A DNA stretch of 64,000 nt from Verrucomicrobia bacterium IMCC26134 (GCA_000972765.1 CP011265.1:3469001-3533000), one strand, 5' to 3'. Shown: positions 35,128-44,836, numbered from the stretch's first letter. Notes: generated by a model not told the origin, from the letters alone. Numbers and translations are program-made.

Positions 35128-36996
35128 GACGGGCACCAAGCGCAGACTCTTGAGCTGCATCAACTCCTGCCCGGTGATCGTCCCCGCCGAGACTTTGATC
35201 TCGATCGGGCCGGCCCCAAGCGTAACGCGCCCGAGAGGCAGCGCCACATCGAGACCCGTCTCCGCCACCTGCCCGCGCAGTGTCTGTGTGCCGAGCGAGA
35301 CCAGGACATCGCCGCCAAAGGTAAGCCCGCTGGTCGTGGTCGTTTTTCCTCCGATGGTATCGACCTGGGTTTTTCCCTTTGCGTCAGGGGCATCGTAGCG
35401 GGCGATCACATCAAAGGTGCCCGCCTCCGCCAAACGAGCCTGCCAGCGCACCGCGTAATCGGGCTTGCTCCAACCCTGCACGTGAGAAGTCAGCGAAGTT
35501 CCCTTGCCCAGTTTCCAAGATCCTTTCGACGTCGGAGCGGGCAGGAGTTCGGCGGTGAAGACACTCAGGTCATTTGGCATCGCCGGCTGCATCAGGAGCG
35601 GCCCGCCGCCCCGGGGACGCTCGGCACAGTCGAGCGAGATCACAGAATCAGCGGCGTCGGGCGCGCGCGCAGGGAGCCTGATTTCCACGTCCGCGCCGAG
35701 GCGGGTGAAGGCCAGCTTTTCACCGGATGTGGCAAGGAGCCTGGCTTGAATAATTTCGGCGTCTAGACCGCCGACCAGCAGGCGGCCATCCGCGGGCCAG
35801 TTGAAGACATGGAGATAGAGCCGGTTGCCCTTGAGCGTGGATTCACCCCAGCTTTGCGGAGCAAGCGGCGTGCGTCCCGTGCCGCGAATCGCTTCCCCGT
35901 TGGTCTTCCACCAAGCGGTCAGTGCCTGCAAAATGGTCTGGTCCTCGGGAGCGAAAGTGCCGTCCCCGCGCGGACCGAAATTCATGAGCAGGTTTCCACC
36001 CCGCGCGGCAGCCTTGGCCAGCAGACGGATGAAATGGGCCGGCGGTTTGTGCGATTTATCGAAAGCGTGGTAGCCGTAGGACTCGTTGGTCGTGGGTATG
36101 GCCTCCCAGTCACGCTCGTCAGGTCCGCGCATGAGGCCAAACTCCGCCGGCCGGTCCGCCGTGGTGAGGTAGTCGCCATGACTCGCACCCGCGAGGCGGC
36201 CATTGACGATCAAGTTCGGATCCGCCTTCCGCACCGCGAGGAGGATGCGTTCGTTCAACTCCTTGGGATTTAAATGCGGCGTATCGCCCCAAAGCAGCGC
36301 GGGGTGGTAGTTCTCGATCAGCTCCAAAATCTGGGGCAGCGCCTTCCGCTCCACACAGGCCAAACGACGCTCCGGTCCGTTCGGCTCCGGGTAGCGCGGA
36401 TCTCCGGACAACGACCAATCAATCGCATGGGAATAGTAGAACCCGAGCTTGATTCCCGCCCGGTCACACGCGGTCTTTAACTCCCGCAGCGGGTCTCGCC
36501 CAAAGCGGCTGGTTTTGACGACATTATAGTCATCCACCTTGGAATCATACATCGCCACGCCGTCATGGTGCATCGCGGTGATCACGATGTAGCCCATGCC
36601 TGCCTCCTTCGCGGTGCGCACCCACGCGTCCGCGTCGAACGCGGCGGGGTTAAAGGGCTTCACCACCTCTTCGAGATAGTCTGCGCGTTTGATTTTGCAG
36701 AGACGCTGGACGTGCTCCGAGTAACCCTCGACCCGCTGCCCCTTCCACTCGCCTGCCAGGGCGGAATACACCCCCCAGTGGATGAACATACCAAACCGGG
36801 CCTCACGCCACCACGCCAACCGCGCATCCTTGGCGGCTTCTGTCTCGAAAGAGGAAACCGCACCGGCTTCAGCGACGGCCACTGGCTCGCCAAAGACCAA
36901 GCCGGTCGAGCCTATCATCAAAAGAGCCGCGACCCAAAGTTGTCGTCTGTGGAAAAGATAAAGGCGCGCAAGCACAGTCATGGAGTGAATAGCCAT
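35119..36996 (-). CDS. Secreted alpha-L-fucosidase, GH29, with C-terminal beta domain
   Basis: About 625 residues from ATG 36996; ATG 36981 is an equally good alternative and the frame is open to 37182. Signal peptide follows (LWVAALLMIGSTGLVFG). GH29 motifs: RFGMFIHWGVYSALAGEWKG, GYIVITAMHHDGVAMYDS, LGFYYSHAIDW, and ALLWGDTPHL with Asp238 as the expected nucleophile, then GGNLLMNFGPRGDGTF. Unlike the neighbouring fucosidase, it carries an extra C-terminal beta-rich domain of about 150 residues (GWSKPDYAVRWQARLAEAGTFDVIARY) that resembles a carbohydrate-binding module. The two enzymes are distant relatives, not a recent duplication, so they may attack different fucosyl linkages. Confidence 0.92.
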   Translation of the reverse strand: MAIHSMTVLARLYLFHRRQLWVAALLMIGSTGLVFGEPVAVAEAGAVSSFETEAAKDARLAWWREARFGMFIHWGVYSALAGEWKGQRVEGYSEHVQRLCKIKRADYLEEVVKPFNPAAFDADAWVRTAKEAGMGYIVITAMHHDGVAMYDSKVDDYNVVKTSRFGRDPLRELKTACDRAGIKLGFYYSHAIDWSLSGDPRYPEPNGPERRLACVERKALPQILELIENYHPALLWGDTPHLNPKELNERILLAVRKADPNLIVNGRLAGASHGDYLTTADRPAEFGLMRGPDERDWEAIPTTNESYGYHAFDKSHKPPAHFIRLLAKAAARGGNLLMNFGPRGDGTFAPEDQTILQALTAWWKTNGEAIRGTGRTPLAPQSWGESTLKGNRLYLHVFNWPADGRLLVGGLDAEIIQARLLATSGEKLAFTRLGADVEIRLPARAPDAADSVISLDCAERPRGGGPLLMQPAMPNDLSVFTAELLPAPTSKGSWKLGKGTSLTSHVQGWSKPDYAVRWQARLAEAGTFDVIARYDAPDAKGKTQVDTIGGKTTTTSGLTFGGDVLVSLGTQTLRGQVAETGLDVALPLGRVTLGAGPIEIKVSAGTITGQELMQLKSLRLVPVSP

Positions 36997-37355
36997 GGCT
37001 TCATCCGAAGCAGTTTGAAATCGGATGACGAGCCCAAGCGAGTCGCACGACCGTTTTCCTGCATTCACCCATGAACAGAGGAGACGACTTTCCAAACCGT
37101 CGTCTTTTTGGGCGACCCCTTTTTTGCGCTCTGAAGCCGTGCCGCCGCCACCTGCGCCTGCTCGATCAAACCGGGCGAGCACCTACGGAATGCTCACGAA
37201 TGACGGGCTGACACTCGCGAATTGCCAGTTTCCCGATTACATGCGGCACCATGTCCTGCCGGAAAAAAACCGCTGCGCCTGCCGTTCCATGCCATGTCCA
37301 TCGCGTGGGTGGGGTGGCTCGGCATCGCCCGTGAAAAAAAGTCCGGCGCACCCAC
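36997..37355. other. 359-bp region between fucosidase and DUF429 genes
   Basis: Leader of the minus-strand fucosidase plus upstream DNA of the plus-strand DUF429 gene. It contains the hairpin at 37082-37109. The fucosidase frame is open through part of it, but without signal peptide or domain content. No other feature was recognised. Confidence 0.5.
37082..37109 (+). terminator. Terminator-like hairpin
   Basis: A perfect 7-bp stem (AGACGAC with GTCGTCT), a 10-nt loop and a run of five T on the plus strand. No plus-strand gene ends nearby, so its role as a terminator is doubtful; it may stop antisense transcription into the DUF429 gene. Confidence 0.4.
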
Positions 37356-38069
37356 ATGATCACGCTCGGCATCGATCTCTCCTCCCAACCCAAAGACACT
37401 GCGGCGTGCCTCGTCGATTGGCACGCCGCCGGACGCATCACGGTGCGCGAGGCCGTGCACCAGTGTGACGACGCCGCGCTCGATGGCCTGATCCGCCGGG
37501 CGGATGCCGTCGGCATCGACGCGCCGCTGGGATGGCCGGAGGCCTTTGTCGCCGCCGTGGGCGGGTGGACTGCGACCACATGGGATAATCGCGAGTTTCA
37601 GAAATCGCTCCGCCTTCGCCTCACGGACATCGAGGTGCATGCGCAAACCAAACTCACCCCGCTGAGCGTTTCCACGGATCGCATCGGCCTGCCTGCGATG
37701 CGCGCGATGGCGTTGCTCTCGCGCCACGGCGTCACCGATCGGAGCGGCGGCGACGGGCGTTTTTTTGAAGTGTATCCGGCGGGCAGTCTCAAACAGTGGG
37801 GCATGCGGTGTCGCGGCTACAAAGGATCAGACAAGACCGCCCTCGCGACCCGTCGGACCTTGCTCGCCGAGCTGCGCAAGGCGATACCTGCGCTGGAAGT
37901 GGACGATGCCTGCGCTCAAACCGACCACGTCTTTGATGCGTTGATCGCTTCACTCACGGCTCGCGCCGCCGCACAGGGAAAAACCCTGCGCCCGCCGCCA
38001 GAGCGGTATGGTATCGTGCGACGGGAAGGCTGGATTCACCTGCCCATGGCGGAAAACTGGCCGGGGTGA
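37356..38069 (+). CDS. DUF429 family protein, RNase-H-like fold
   Basis: 237 residues. It begins MITLGIDLSSQPKDTAACLVDW, the first strand and conserved Asp of the DUF429 family, predicted to have an actin/RNase-H-like fold. Further matches are AVGIDAPLGWPEAF, RLTDIEVHAQTK, FEVYPAGSLKQWG, YKGSDKTALATRRTLL and a C-terminal DHVFDALIASLTARAA. No signal peptide or membrane segment, so cytoplasmic. The molecular function of the family is not established. It marks the switch from the carbohydrate locus to housekeeping genes. Confidence 0.85.
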   Translation: MITLGIDLSSQPKDTAACLVDWHAAGRITVREAVHQCDDAALDGLIRRADAVGIDAPLGWPEAFVAAVGGWTATTWDNREFQKSLRLRLTDIEVHAQTKLTPLSVSTDRIGLPAMRAMALLSRHGVTDRSGGDGRFFEVYPAGSLKQWGMRCRGYKGSDKTALATRRTLLAELRKAIPALEVDDACAQTDHVFDALIASLTARAAAQGKTLRPPPERYGIVRREGWIHLPMAENWPG

Positions 38070-38084
38070 ACGTCCGTCGCCTTC

Positions 38085-38378
38085 TTACTTGCCGCGCAAC
38101 AGGCTGATGAGGTCGTCGGGGTGGGACTTCTCGCGCTCGGTTCCGAGGTATTTCTGGTCGCGGTGGGCCACGACCACCAGTTTCACCGGGCCGGTTTCCG
38201 CTGTGACGAAAAACTCATCCGTGCCGGCCTCGATCGCGGCGATGGCGGCCGTCTGCGTGAGTGACCAACGCGAACGGTCGGAGTTAATCCCCGCGATGGA
38301 GTCGATGCGCTCCAGCGGATCATGACTGTAAGCGGGAGTGAAAGAGGAGACCGCGCGACGGCGATAAGGACGGGCCAT
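38085..38378 (-). CDS. DUF3892-like small protein
   Basis: 97 residues from ATG 38378; the open frame extends to 38540 but the upstream part is low-complexity and would overlap the divergent permease start. The pattern GINSDRSRWSLTQTAAIAAIEAG, then FFVTAETGPVKLVVVAHRDQKYLGTE and the C-terminal DDLISLLR matches the DUF3892 family, whose function is unknown. No signal peptide or membrane segment. Divergent from the EamA permease with about 160 bp between starts. Confidence 0.75.
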   Translation of the reverse strand: MARPYRRRAVSSFTPAYSHDPLERIDSIAGINSDRSRWSLTQTAAIAAIEAGTDEFFVTAETGPVKLVVVAHRDQKYLGTEREKSHPDDLISLLRGK

Positions 38379-38538
38379 GGGAAAAGGTGGTTTTAAAGGA
38401 GGTGCGGGACGCGCGGACTTGGTCACTCTATATCGGACTAACGGGAATAGCGACAGATTCCACCCTTTGCCCGGCGACACCCTCGGCGCAGAGAAGGATT
38501 GGCGTCGGCGAGCGATGCACCACCTTGTCCCGTCTCCC

Positions 38539-39435
38539 ATGCCTTGGATTATCGCCAGTCTCGTCTCCGCTCTGTTTCTAGGTGTTTACCAGCTTTGCAC
38601 CAAACGCGCCGTGCACGACAACGCCGTGTTGCCGGTGCTCTTTTGGTCCAATGTGTGCAGCGCCGCCGTATGGCTGGCCTTGCTCGGATTCGACTCCGCG
38701 CTGACCTCCGGACTGCCGCCCGCGCTCAAGGTCGCCACCCTCACCGCGCACGAGCATCTGCTGTTACTGGGTAAATCCACCCTCGTCGCCGGTTCCTGGA
38801 TCTGCAGCTACTTCGCGGTCAAACATCTGCCCGTGTCGCTGGCCTCGCCCATCCGCGCCACCGGTCCGCTGTGGACACTGTTCGGTGCCTTGCTCATGCT
38901 GGGCGAACGTCCCTCTTGGGTCGAATTTTTAGGCGTGGGCATCACACTCGCTTCCTTTGTGAGTCTATCCTTTGTCGGCGCGAAGGAAGGCGTGCATTTC
39001 CTACGCAACCGCTGGGTCGGATGGCTGATCGCGGGCACGCTGCTCGGTTCGCTGAGCGGACTTTACGACAAATTCCTCATGGGCCGGGGCGGCTTCAACG
39101 CGGCGACCGTGCAATGCTGGTTCTCCATCTATCTCGCGCTCATTTTTCTGCCCATCGCGGTGGGCTGGAAACTCCGCTGGTGGCCACGAAATGTATTCCA
39201 CTGGCGGTGGAGTATCCTGGGGGTCTCGTTCGCCTTGCTGGCGGCGGACTTCCTCTACTTCGACGCCCTGCGCGATCCGGATGCGCTCATTTCGCTCGTC
39301 TCCAGTCTGCGGCGCGGCAGCACGCTGGTGGCCTTCGCCGGCGGCATCTGGTGGTTGGGCGAAAAAAACGGCCGTCAAAAACTGCCTTCCGTGCTCGGCA
39401 TCGTCGCCGGCATGGTGCTGACCGTGCTCGGATGA
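38539..39435 (+). CDS. EamA/DMT-family permease
   Basis: 298 residues from ATG 38539, chosen because the first membrane helix follows at once (PWIIASLVSALFLGVYQL); ATG 38515 is possible and the frame is open to 38377. About 10 hydrophobic segments form two EamA halves, with the conserved SLASPIRATGPLWTLFGALLMLGERPSWVEFLGVGI at the end of the first half and SLVSSLRRGSTLVAFAGGIWWLGEK in the second. Inner-membrane drug/metabolite transporter superfamily; substrate unknown. Convergent with glpD, 22 bases apart. Confidence 0.88.
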   Translation: MPWIIASLVSALFLGVYQLCTKRAVHDNAVLPVLFWSNVCSAAVWLALLGFDSALTSGLPPALKVATLTAHEHLLLLGKSTLVAGSWICSYFAVKHLPVSLASPIRATGPLWTLFGALLMLGERPSWVEFLGVGITLASFVSLSFVGAKEGVHFLRNRWVGWLIAGTLLGSLSGLYDKFLMGRGGFNAATVQCWFSIYLALIFLPIAVGWKLRWWPRNVFHWRWSILGVSFALLAADFLYFDALRDPDALISLVSSLRRGSTLVAFAGGIWWLGEKNGRQKLPSVLGIVAGMVLTVLG

Positions 39436-39457
39436 GCCCCGCGCCTCCGGCGGCAGT

Positions 39458-40987
39458 TTACGCGTTGGGCGTGCAGCCCGCCGCCAGCTCACGAAACGCC
39501 GCCACTTGCTTCTCCGCCCACGCCGCGTCACGGCCGAGCTCTTCGGCGAGGATCTCCGCCACGCGCGGCGCGCACCCGGACGCGGCGCGGGCATCGAGCA
39601 GCAGGGCCCGGGTGCGACGGGAAAGCACATCTTCAACCGTCTCGGCGAGCTCGTGACGGGCGGCCCAGCGGACCTCCGCCTCGGTGTAGGGCAGGTTCGG
39701 ATGCAGCGGCGCGCCCGCACCCGAAGCAAACACGGCGGGCTCGTCGTCACCGTAAACCGTGCGGATATTTTCTCCCGCGCCGCGCAAGCGGAGGTCGGCG
39801 GTGATCGAAGCCGCGGGCGGCAGTCCGCCGAGACGGGCAGCCAGATCGACGACCTGTTCGGCCATTTCACGATAAGTGGTCCACTTTCCCCCGGTGACGG
39901 TGAGCACGCCTCCGGTGCCGACCTCCAGCGCGTGTTCACGAGAGAGACGGGAGGTGGCGGCGCCCGCCTGGCCGCGCACCAGCGGTCGTTGTCCCGCAAA
40001 GACACTCAACACGTCGGCCTGCGTCGGGTCTTCGGCGAGATAGCGCCGGGCGTGGGAGAGCACGAAGGCGATTTCCTCGGGCAGCGCACGCGGCTCTGTC
40101 TCCGCCACCGGGCGCGGAGTGTCGGTGGTGCCGACGATGACGCGGTCGTGCCAAGGCACGGCGAAAAGCACGCGACCGTCGTCGGTCTTCGGAACCATGA
40201 GAGCGGAGCCGCCCGGCAGAAACCGGCGGGGCAGCACGAGGTGGATGCCCTGGCTAACCGTCACCAGTGGTGCGCAGGCGGCATCTTCAAGGCGGCGCAG
40301 GGCATCCACAAACACGCCGGTGGCGTTGATGACGGCGCGCGCCCGCACCGTGAACTCGGCTCCGCTGATAAGATCGAGCACCTCAACTCCAACGACCCGG
40401 CTTCCTTCGCGGACGAAAGCCGTGACGTCGGCGTGGTTGAGCAGGACAGCGCCGCGATCCGCCGCGCTGCGGGCGAGCGTGAGCGCGAGACGGGCGTCAT
40501 CGAACTGCGCATCGTGGTAAAGCACGCCGCCTCGCAAGCCGGTTGATTCCACATTGGGCAGACGGGCAAGAGTGGCGGTGCGGTCGAGCACCCGCGAAGG
40601 CCCGAGCGAACACGCACCCGCCAGGGCTTCGTAGAGTTTCAGGCCGGCGCCATAGAAGAGCCAGTCGGTCACGGAGTAGGCGGGAATGACAAAGGCAAGC
40701 TTGCGCACGAGGTGGGGCGCGTTGCGCGCGAGCCGGCCGCGTTCGCGCAAGGAGGAGCGCACGAGGCTGATGTTGCCCTGGCTCAGATAACGCACCCCGC
40801 CGTGGACCAGCTTGGTCGAACGACTGGAAGTGCCGCAGGCGAAGTCGCCGCGTTCGAGCAGGGCGACCGTGTAACCGCGCGCGACCGCATCGAGTGCGGT
40901 GCCAAGGCCGGTGGCCCCGCCGCCGATGACGAGCAGGTCAAAGGTTTCCCCCGTCCGCAGGCCTTGCAACAGGGCTGGACGATTCAT
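39458..40987 (-). CDS. glpD: Glycerol-3-phosphate dehydrogenase, FAD-dependent
   Basis: 509 residues. Start chosen at ATG 40987, which overlaps the glpK stop (ATGA); the much longer open frame upstream is the antisense-like shadow of glpK. Motifs: [23 protein letters not shown] (FAD), [59 protein letters not shown] and [15 protein letters not shown], then [16 protein letters not shown]. Oxidises glycerol 3-phosphate to dihydroxyacetone phosphate and passes electrons to quinone at the inner membrane. With glpK it completes glycerol use; no glycerol facilitator gene is present here. Confidence 0.95.
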   Translation of the reverse strand: MNRPALLQGLRTGETFDLLVIGGGATGLGTALDAVARGYTVALLERGDFACGTSSRSTKLVHGGVRYLSQGNISLVRSSLRERGRLARNAPHLVRKLAFVIPAYSVTDWLFYGAGLKLYEALAGACSLGPSRVLDRTATLARLPNVESTGLRGGVLYHDAQFDDARLALTLARSAADRGAVLLNHADVTAFVREGSRVVGVEVLDLISGAEFTVRARAVINATGVFVDALRRLEDAACAPLVTVSQGIHLVLPRRFLPGGSALMVPKTDDGRVLFAVPWHDRVIVGTTDTPRPVAETEPRALPEEIAFVLSHARRYLAEDPTQADVLSVFAGQRPLVRGQAGAATSRLSREHALEVGTGGVLTVTGGKWTTYREMAEQVVDLAARLGGLPPAASITADLRLRGAGENIRTVYGDDEPAVFASGAGAPLHPNLPYTEAEVRWAARHELAETVEDVLSRRTRALLLDARAASGCAPRVAEILAEELGRDAAWAEKQVAAFRELAAGCTPNA

Positions 40988-42477
40988 GATTTGGCCCAAT
41001 CGCGGGAGCGGGACACGGCGCGGGCCCAACCGGCGAGTTGTGCATGGCGGGTGGATTCGTCCATGCGCGGCTCGACACGCACGTCCGCCACCCAGCGGGC
41101 GGCGAAGGTCTCGGGGGCGATCAGCCCGGCGCCGACCCCCGCGAGGGCGGCGGCTCCGAGGGCGGTGGTCTCGACGACCTTGGGACGCACGACGGGAAGG
41201 TTGAGAAAATCCGCCTGCATTTGCAGCAGAGGAGCGCTTCGGCTCACCCCGCCGTCGACGCGCAACTCGGCGAGGCGAAGGCCCGCGTCGGCCTCCATCG
41301 CAGCGATGAGCTCGGTGGTTTGGAAGGCGATGGACTCCAGGGCGGCGCGGCAGATGTGGGCGCGGTTGGTGCCACGCGTGAGACCGACAAGCGCGCCGCG
41401 GGCATAGGGATCCCAATGCGGCGCACCGAGGCCGGTAAAGGCGGGCACCAGATAAGCTCCGCCGGCGTCGGACACCGAGGCGGCGAGCGCGTCGAGGTCT
41501 TTGGCGCTGTCCACCAGATTGAGCTCATCGCGCAACCACTGCACCACGGCTCCGGCGACGAAGACCGAGCCTTCGAGGGCAAAGGTGCATTTACCATGGA
41601 TGCGCCAGGCGACGGTCGAAAGCAGGTTGTGAGTCGAAGCCACTACTTTTTCGCCGGTGTTAAGCAGAAGAAAACAACCGGTGCCGTAGGTGGCCTTGGC
41701 CGTGCCGGGGGTGAAGCAAGCCTGGCCATAGAGGGCGGCCTGCTGGTCGCCGACGAGCGCGGTGATGGGTGCACCCGCCGCCGGCAGACCTGCTGCGATC
41801 TCGCCAAAGGCACCGGCGGTGTCGCGGATCTCGGGCAGCACGGAAGGCGGTATCTTGAAAAGACGAAGCAGGTCCTCGTCCCACGTGCCGGTGTGAAGAT
41901 TAAAGAGCAGAGTGCGGGCGGCGTTGGTGGCGTCGGTCGCGTGAACGCGGCCGCCGGTGAGCTTCCAGAGCAGCCAGGTGTCCACGGTGCCGAAGGCGAG
42001 CTCTCCGCGAGCGGCGGCGGCGCGCGCGCCCGGCGTATGATCAAGCAGCCAGGCGAGCTTGGTGGCGGAAAAATAAGGATCAAAGCGCAGGCCGGTTTTT
42101 TGAGTGACGAGCGGTTCGCTCCCCTCGGCGCGCAAGCGGGCGCAGCTGTCGGCGGTGCGGCGGTCCTGCCAGACGATGGCGCGATGGATGGCTTTGCCCG
42201 TGCGCCGATCCCAGAGCACGGTGGTCTCGCGCTGGTTGGCGATGCCGACGGCGGCGAGATCGGAGGAGGAGATTTTGGCGCAGGCAAGAGCTTCGGCGGC
42301 GCATTCGCGCTGGGTGTTCCAAAGATCCTCGGGATCGTGTTCGACGCGGCCGGGTTCCGGGTAGTGCTGGGGGAACTCGCGTTGCGCGGTGGCGACGGGA
42401 ATGCCGTCGAGATCAAAGACGAGGGCGCGCGAAGAGGTCGTGCCTTGGTCGAGCGCCAGTAGGTAACGTCGGGGCAT
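40984..42477 (-). CDS. glpK: Glycerol kinase
   Basis: 497 residues, the usual length. Phosphorylates glycerol with ATP to sn-glycerol 3-phosphate in the cytoplasm. FGGY kinase signatures: [16 protein letters not shown] at the N terminus, [85 protein letters not shown], and the substrate and nucleotide loop [24 protein letters not shown]. First gene of the glpK-glpD operon, with a 4-base overlap. Divergent from the coiled-coil membrane protein gene. Confidence 0.97.
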   Translation of the reverse strand: MPRRYLLALDQGTTSSRALVFDLDGIPVATAQREFPQHYPEPGRVEHDPEDLWNTQRECAAEALACAKISSSDLAAVGIANQRETTVLWDRRTGKAIHRAIVWQDRRTADSCARLRAEGSEPLVTQKTGLRFDPYFSATKLAWLLDHTPGARAAAARGELAFGTVDTWLLWKLTGGRVHATDATNAARTLLFNLHTGTWDEDLLRLFKIPPSVLPEIRDTAGAFGEIAAGLPAAGAPITALVGDQQAALYGQACFTPGTAKATYGTGCFLLLNTGEKVVASTHNLLSTVAWRIHGKCTFALEGSVFVAGAVVQWLRDELNLVDSAKDLDALAASVSDAGGAYLVPAFTGLGAPHWDPYARGALVGLTRGTNRAHICRAALESIAFQTTELIAAMEADAGLRLAELRVDGGVSRSAPLLQMQADFLNLPVVRPKVVETTALGAAALAGVGAGLIAPETFAARWVADVRVEPRMDESTRHAQLAGWARAVSRSRDWAKS

Positions 42478-42591
42478 GGGAGGACTGTGGGCGAAGGCTG
42501 GGAAATACGCCAGCCTGACGCGTGAGGGGAGTTGTCAGCGGGGGAGTTGCGCCTTTGCCTGAGCTCCTCTACGCATCCCAGTCGCATTCGC

Positions 42592-43401
42592 TTGAAACTA
42601 TTAAATTACAGTCTGGTGGGCGTGCTCGGTGCAGCGTTGGCGAGTCTGGCCACCTATCAGCTGCTCGAAGGCGGGGCGCGGATGAAGGCTCCGGTTACCG
42701 CACCGGTCATGGTGCGGGAGTTTTTACCGACGCCGACGCCTGCGGCATCAGCCGATCACTCGGCGGCCGAGTGGGAGGAGTTACTGCGAAAAAACGCGGA
42801 GTTGACCGCGCAGCTGGCCAAGGAGCGCGCCAGTCGCGAGATAATCGACCTCACGCTCAAGCACACGAGCGAAGACCTGGATGAGCTGCGCCGGCCGATG
42901 TCGGGTGATTTGCTGAGCTCGTCGCTGCACGCCGAGTTGAAATCAGGTGAAGTGGTGGTGACCGGCGGCTATAAACTGGCGGATGGCACCCGCCTCTACG
43001 CCTTTATCCAGCCTACGGTGGAGCAGAGTAACGGCGCGGACGTGGTAAGGGTCGCGAGCAAGATCATGATGTTGCCTGATGCCCTGAGTTCAAAGGTCGG
43101 CCTGGATAATCTGGCGACGAACGCCGCCAATACCATTCAACACGGTGAAGTCTGGACCGCGGATGAACAGTGGTCCGTTTTTTCCGCGATTGGCGAGACG
43201 CCCGGAGTTCGCGGCATTAATGTCACCGGCGCCACCGTGCCAACCGGAACCAGCTCGGTGATCGAAGCCGGGGAATTGCGGCTCAAGGTCACGCCCACGG
43301 TGGGAGCTGATCGTGAGAGCATGGATTTCGAGGTGCGGCTGGAACAAGCCCAGCCCAAGGCGCAACCAGTGGAATTAAAGCCGGTCCCGGACGCGAAATA
43401 G
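42592..43401 (+). CDS. Membrane-anchored coiled-coil protein of unknown function
   Basis: The start is uncertain. The frame is open from a TTG at 42532, but TTG 42592 gives a neat N terminus (LKLLNYSLVGVLGAALASLATY) with a membrane helix or uncleaved signal right away; the first ATG is only at 42682 and would lose the helix. About 269 residues: membrane anchor, a Pro/Ala linker, a short coiled coil (AAEWEELLRKNAELTAQLAKERASREIIDLTLKHT, about residues 55-95), then a beta-rich domain. Its last part, SVIEAGELRLKVTPTVGADRESMDFEVRLE, resembles the strand pattern at the end of secretins. Function unknown. It lies upstream of panB by 71 bases on the same strand. Confidence 0.6.
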   Translation: MKLLNYSLVGVLGAALASLATYQLLEGGARMKAPVTAPVMVREFLPTPTPAASADHSAAEWEELLRKNAELTAQLAKERASREIIDLTLKHTSEDLDELRRPMSGDLLSSSLHAELKSGEVVVTGGYKLADGTRLYAFIQPTVEQSNGADVVRVASKIMMLPDALSSKVGLDNLATNAANTIQHGEVWTADEQWSVFSAIGETPGVRGINVTGATVPTGTSSVIEAGELRLKVTPTVGADRESMDFEVRLEQAQPKAQPVELKPVPDAK

Positions 43402-43472
43402 GAGCGCGACCATGGGGGCAATATTTTGGTGCCCATTCGCTCGGATTTGAGGCAGGATGGCGGCTCTTCACG

Positions 43473-44261
43473 ATGAAAAGTGTTCTCGAGTTCAAAGCGC
43501 GCAAGGGCAAGGCGCCGATCAGCATATCCACCGCTTATACGCATTGGGAGGCTCGGTTTCTGGCCGACTCGCTTGTCGATTGCGTGCTGGTGGGCGACAG
43601 CGTCGCTACCGTGGTGGATGGTGAAGCGACTACATTCGCAGCCACCCCCGAGCTCATGGCGCGGCATACCGCCGCCGTCGCGCGCGGGCTCGGAGGCGCC
43701 AAGTTCTTGATCGCGGACTTTCCGTTTTTGGCTGCGCGCAAGGGTATCGTCCCGGCCGTGGAGTGCGCGGCCCTCCTGCTGCGCGCCGGAGCCCACGCGG
43801 TAAAAATCGAGGGGGTCGACGGCCATGAAGACGTTATCCGCCACCTCGTGCAGTCGGGGGTGCCGGTGATCGGACATCTCGGTCTCACTCCGCAATCGAT
43901 GCAGGCGCTCGGTGGCTACAAGGTGCAGGGTCGCGGAGAGGCGGCGGCGGCGGATTTATTGCGCCAGGCCAAAGCACTGGAAGCTGCGGGCGTATCCGGC
44001 CTCGTGATCGAATGCGTGCCCTCGGCGCTGGGAAAAGCCGTGACCGCGGCGGTGCCGGTTCCGGTGATAGGCATAGGCGCAGGTCCGCACACCGACGGAC
44101 AGGTGCTGGTGTTTCACGACATGCTGGGGCTCAACCCGGGATTCAACGCAAAGTTCGTGCGCCAGTTCGCCGACGGAAATAAAACCGTGGCCAACGGACT
44201 GGAAGCGTATGCCCGCGCGGTGAGCGAAGGCACTTTTCCGAACAGCAAAGAGAGTTACTGA
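43473..44261 (+). CDS. panB: 3-methyl-2-oxobutanoate hydroxymethyltransferase
   Basis: 262 residues, normal length. Transfers a hydroxymethyl group from methylene-tetrahydrofolate to 2-oxoisovalerate, giving ketopantoate, the first committed step to pantothenate. Motifs: PISISTAYTHWEARFL, DCVLVGDSVATVV with the metal-binding Asp, KFLIADFPF, AHAVKIEGVDG, GHLGLTPQSMQALGGYKVQGRG, LVIECVPSALGKAVT, and VIGIGAGPHTDGQVLVFHDMLGL. Only 15 bases precede coaC, so panB, coaC, coaB and panD form one same-strand set from pantoate to phosphopantetheine. panC and panE are not in the window. Confidence 0.96.
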   Translation: MKSVLEFKARKGKAPISISTAYTHWEARFLADSLVDCVLVGDSVATVVDGEATTFAATPELMARHTAAVARGLGGAKFLIADFPFLAARKGIVPAVECAALLLRAGAHAVKIEGVDGHEDVIRHLVQSGVPVIGHLGLTPQSMQALGGYKVQGRGEAAAADLLRQAKALEAAGVSGLVIECVPSALGKAVTAAVPVPVIGIGAGPHTDGQVLVFHDMLGLNPGFNAKFVRQFADGNKTVANGLEAYARAVSEGTFPNSKESY

Positions 44262-44276
44262 ACCCGTCTTTTTACA

Positions 44277-44831
44277 ATGAGCTCCCCCCGCGTTCTGTTT
44301 TTACTCAGCGGCTCCATCGCCTGTTACAAGGCCTGCTTTGTCATCTCGCGGTTGGTGCAGGCGGGAGTCGAGGTGCGCACGGTGGCAACCCCCTCGGCGC
44401 TCCAGTTTATCGGCAAGGCGTCGCTCGAGGGCCTCACAGGGCAACCGGTGTTCACCGATCTTTGGGAGCCGGGCCGCGCGATGGATCATATCGAGCTCGC
44501 GCGATGGGCTGACCTCGCCCTGGTGGCGCCGGCCACGGCCAACACCATCAATCGCCTGGCTGGCGGGCTGGCGGATGATCCAGTGGGGACGCTCTTTCTC
44601 GCCTGGGAATTAAAGAAGAAGCCGTGGTGGATCGCGCCAGCGATGAACGTGGCAATGTATCAGAATCCCATTACGCAAAATTCACTCCAAAAACTGGCCG
44701 GGCTCGGCGTGCGGGTGCTGCCGACCGACGAAGGCGCTCTGGCCTGCGGCGAAGAGGGGGCCGGGAGGTTGCTCGATCCAGAGAAAATCCTAATGGAAGT
44801 GCTGGTCGCGCTCGGGCCCAAAATCGCGTGA
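44277..44831 (+). CDS. coaC: Phosphopantothenoylcysteine decarboxylase (flavoprotein)
   Basis: 184 residues, which equals the N-terminal half of the usual fused CoaBC (Dfp). Motifs: FLLSGSIACYKACFVISRLVQAG (FMN fold), MDHIELARWADLALVAPATANTINRLAGGLADD with the catalytic His, APAMNVAMYQNP (the PAMN loop) and ACGEEGAGRL with the Cys of the flap. Removes the carboxyl of 4'-phosphopantothenoylcysteine to yield 4'-phosphopantetheine. The ligase half is a separate gene five bases downstream. Confidence 0.95.
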   Translation: MSSPRVLFLLSGSIACYKACFVISRLVQAGVEVRTVATPSALQFIGKASLEGLTGQPVFTDLWEPGRAMDHIELARWADLALVAPATANTINRLAGGLADDPVGTLFLAWELKKKPWWIAPAMNVAMYQNPITQNSLQKLAGLGVRVLPTDEGALACGEEGAGRLLDPEKILMEVLVALGPKIA

Positions 44832-44836
44832 GTTAA

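Noticed and set aside
41038-42462. Plus-strand open frame of about 474 codons
   Set aside because: Antisense to glpK; Gly/Glu/Val-rich reverse complement of kinase codons without any motif.
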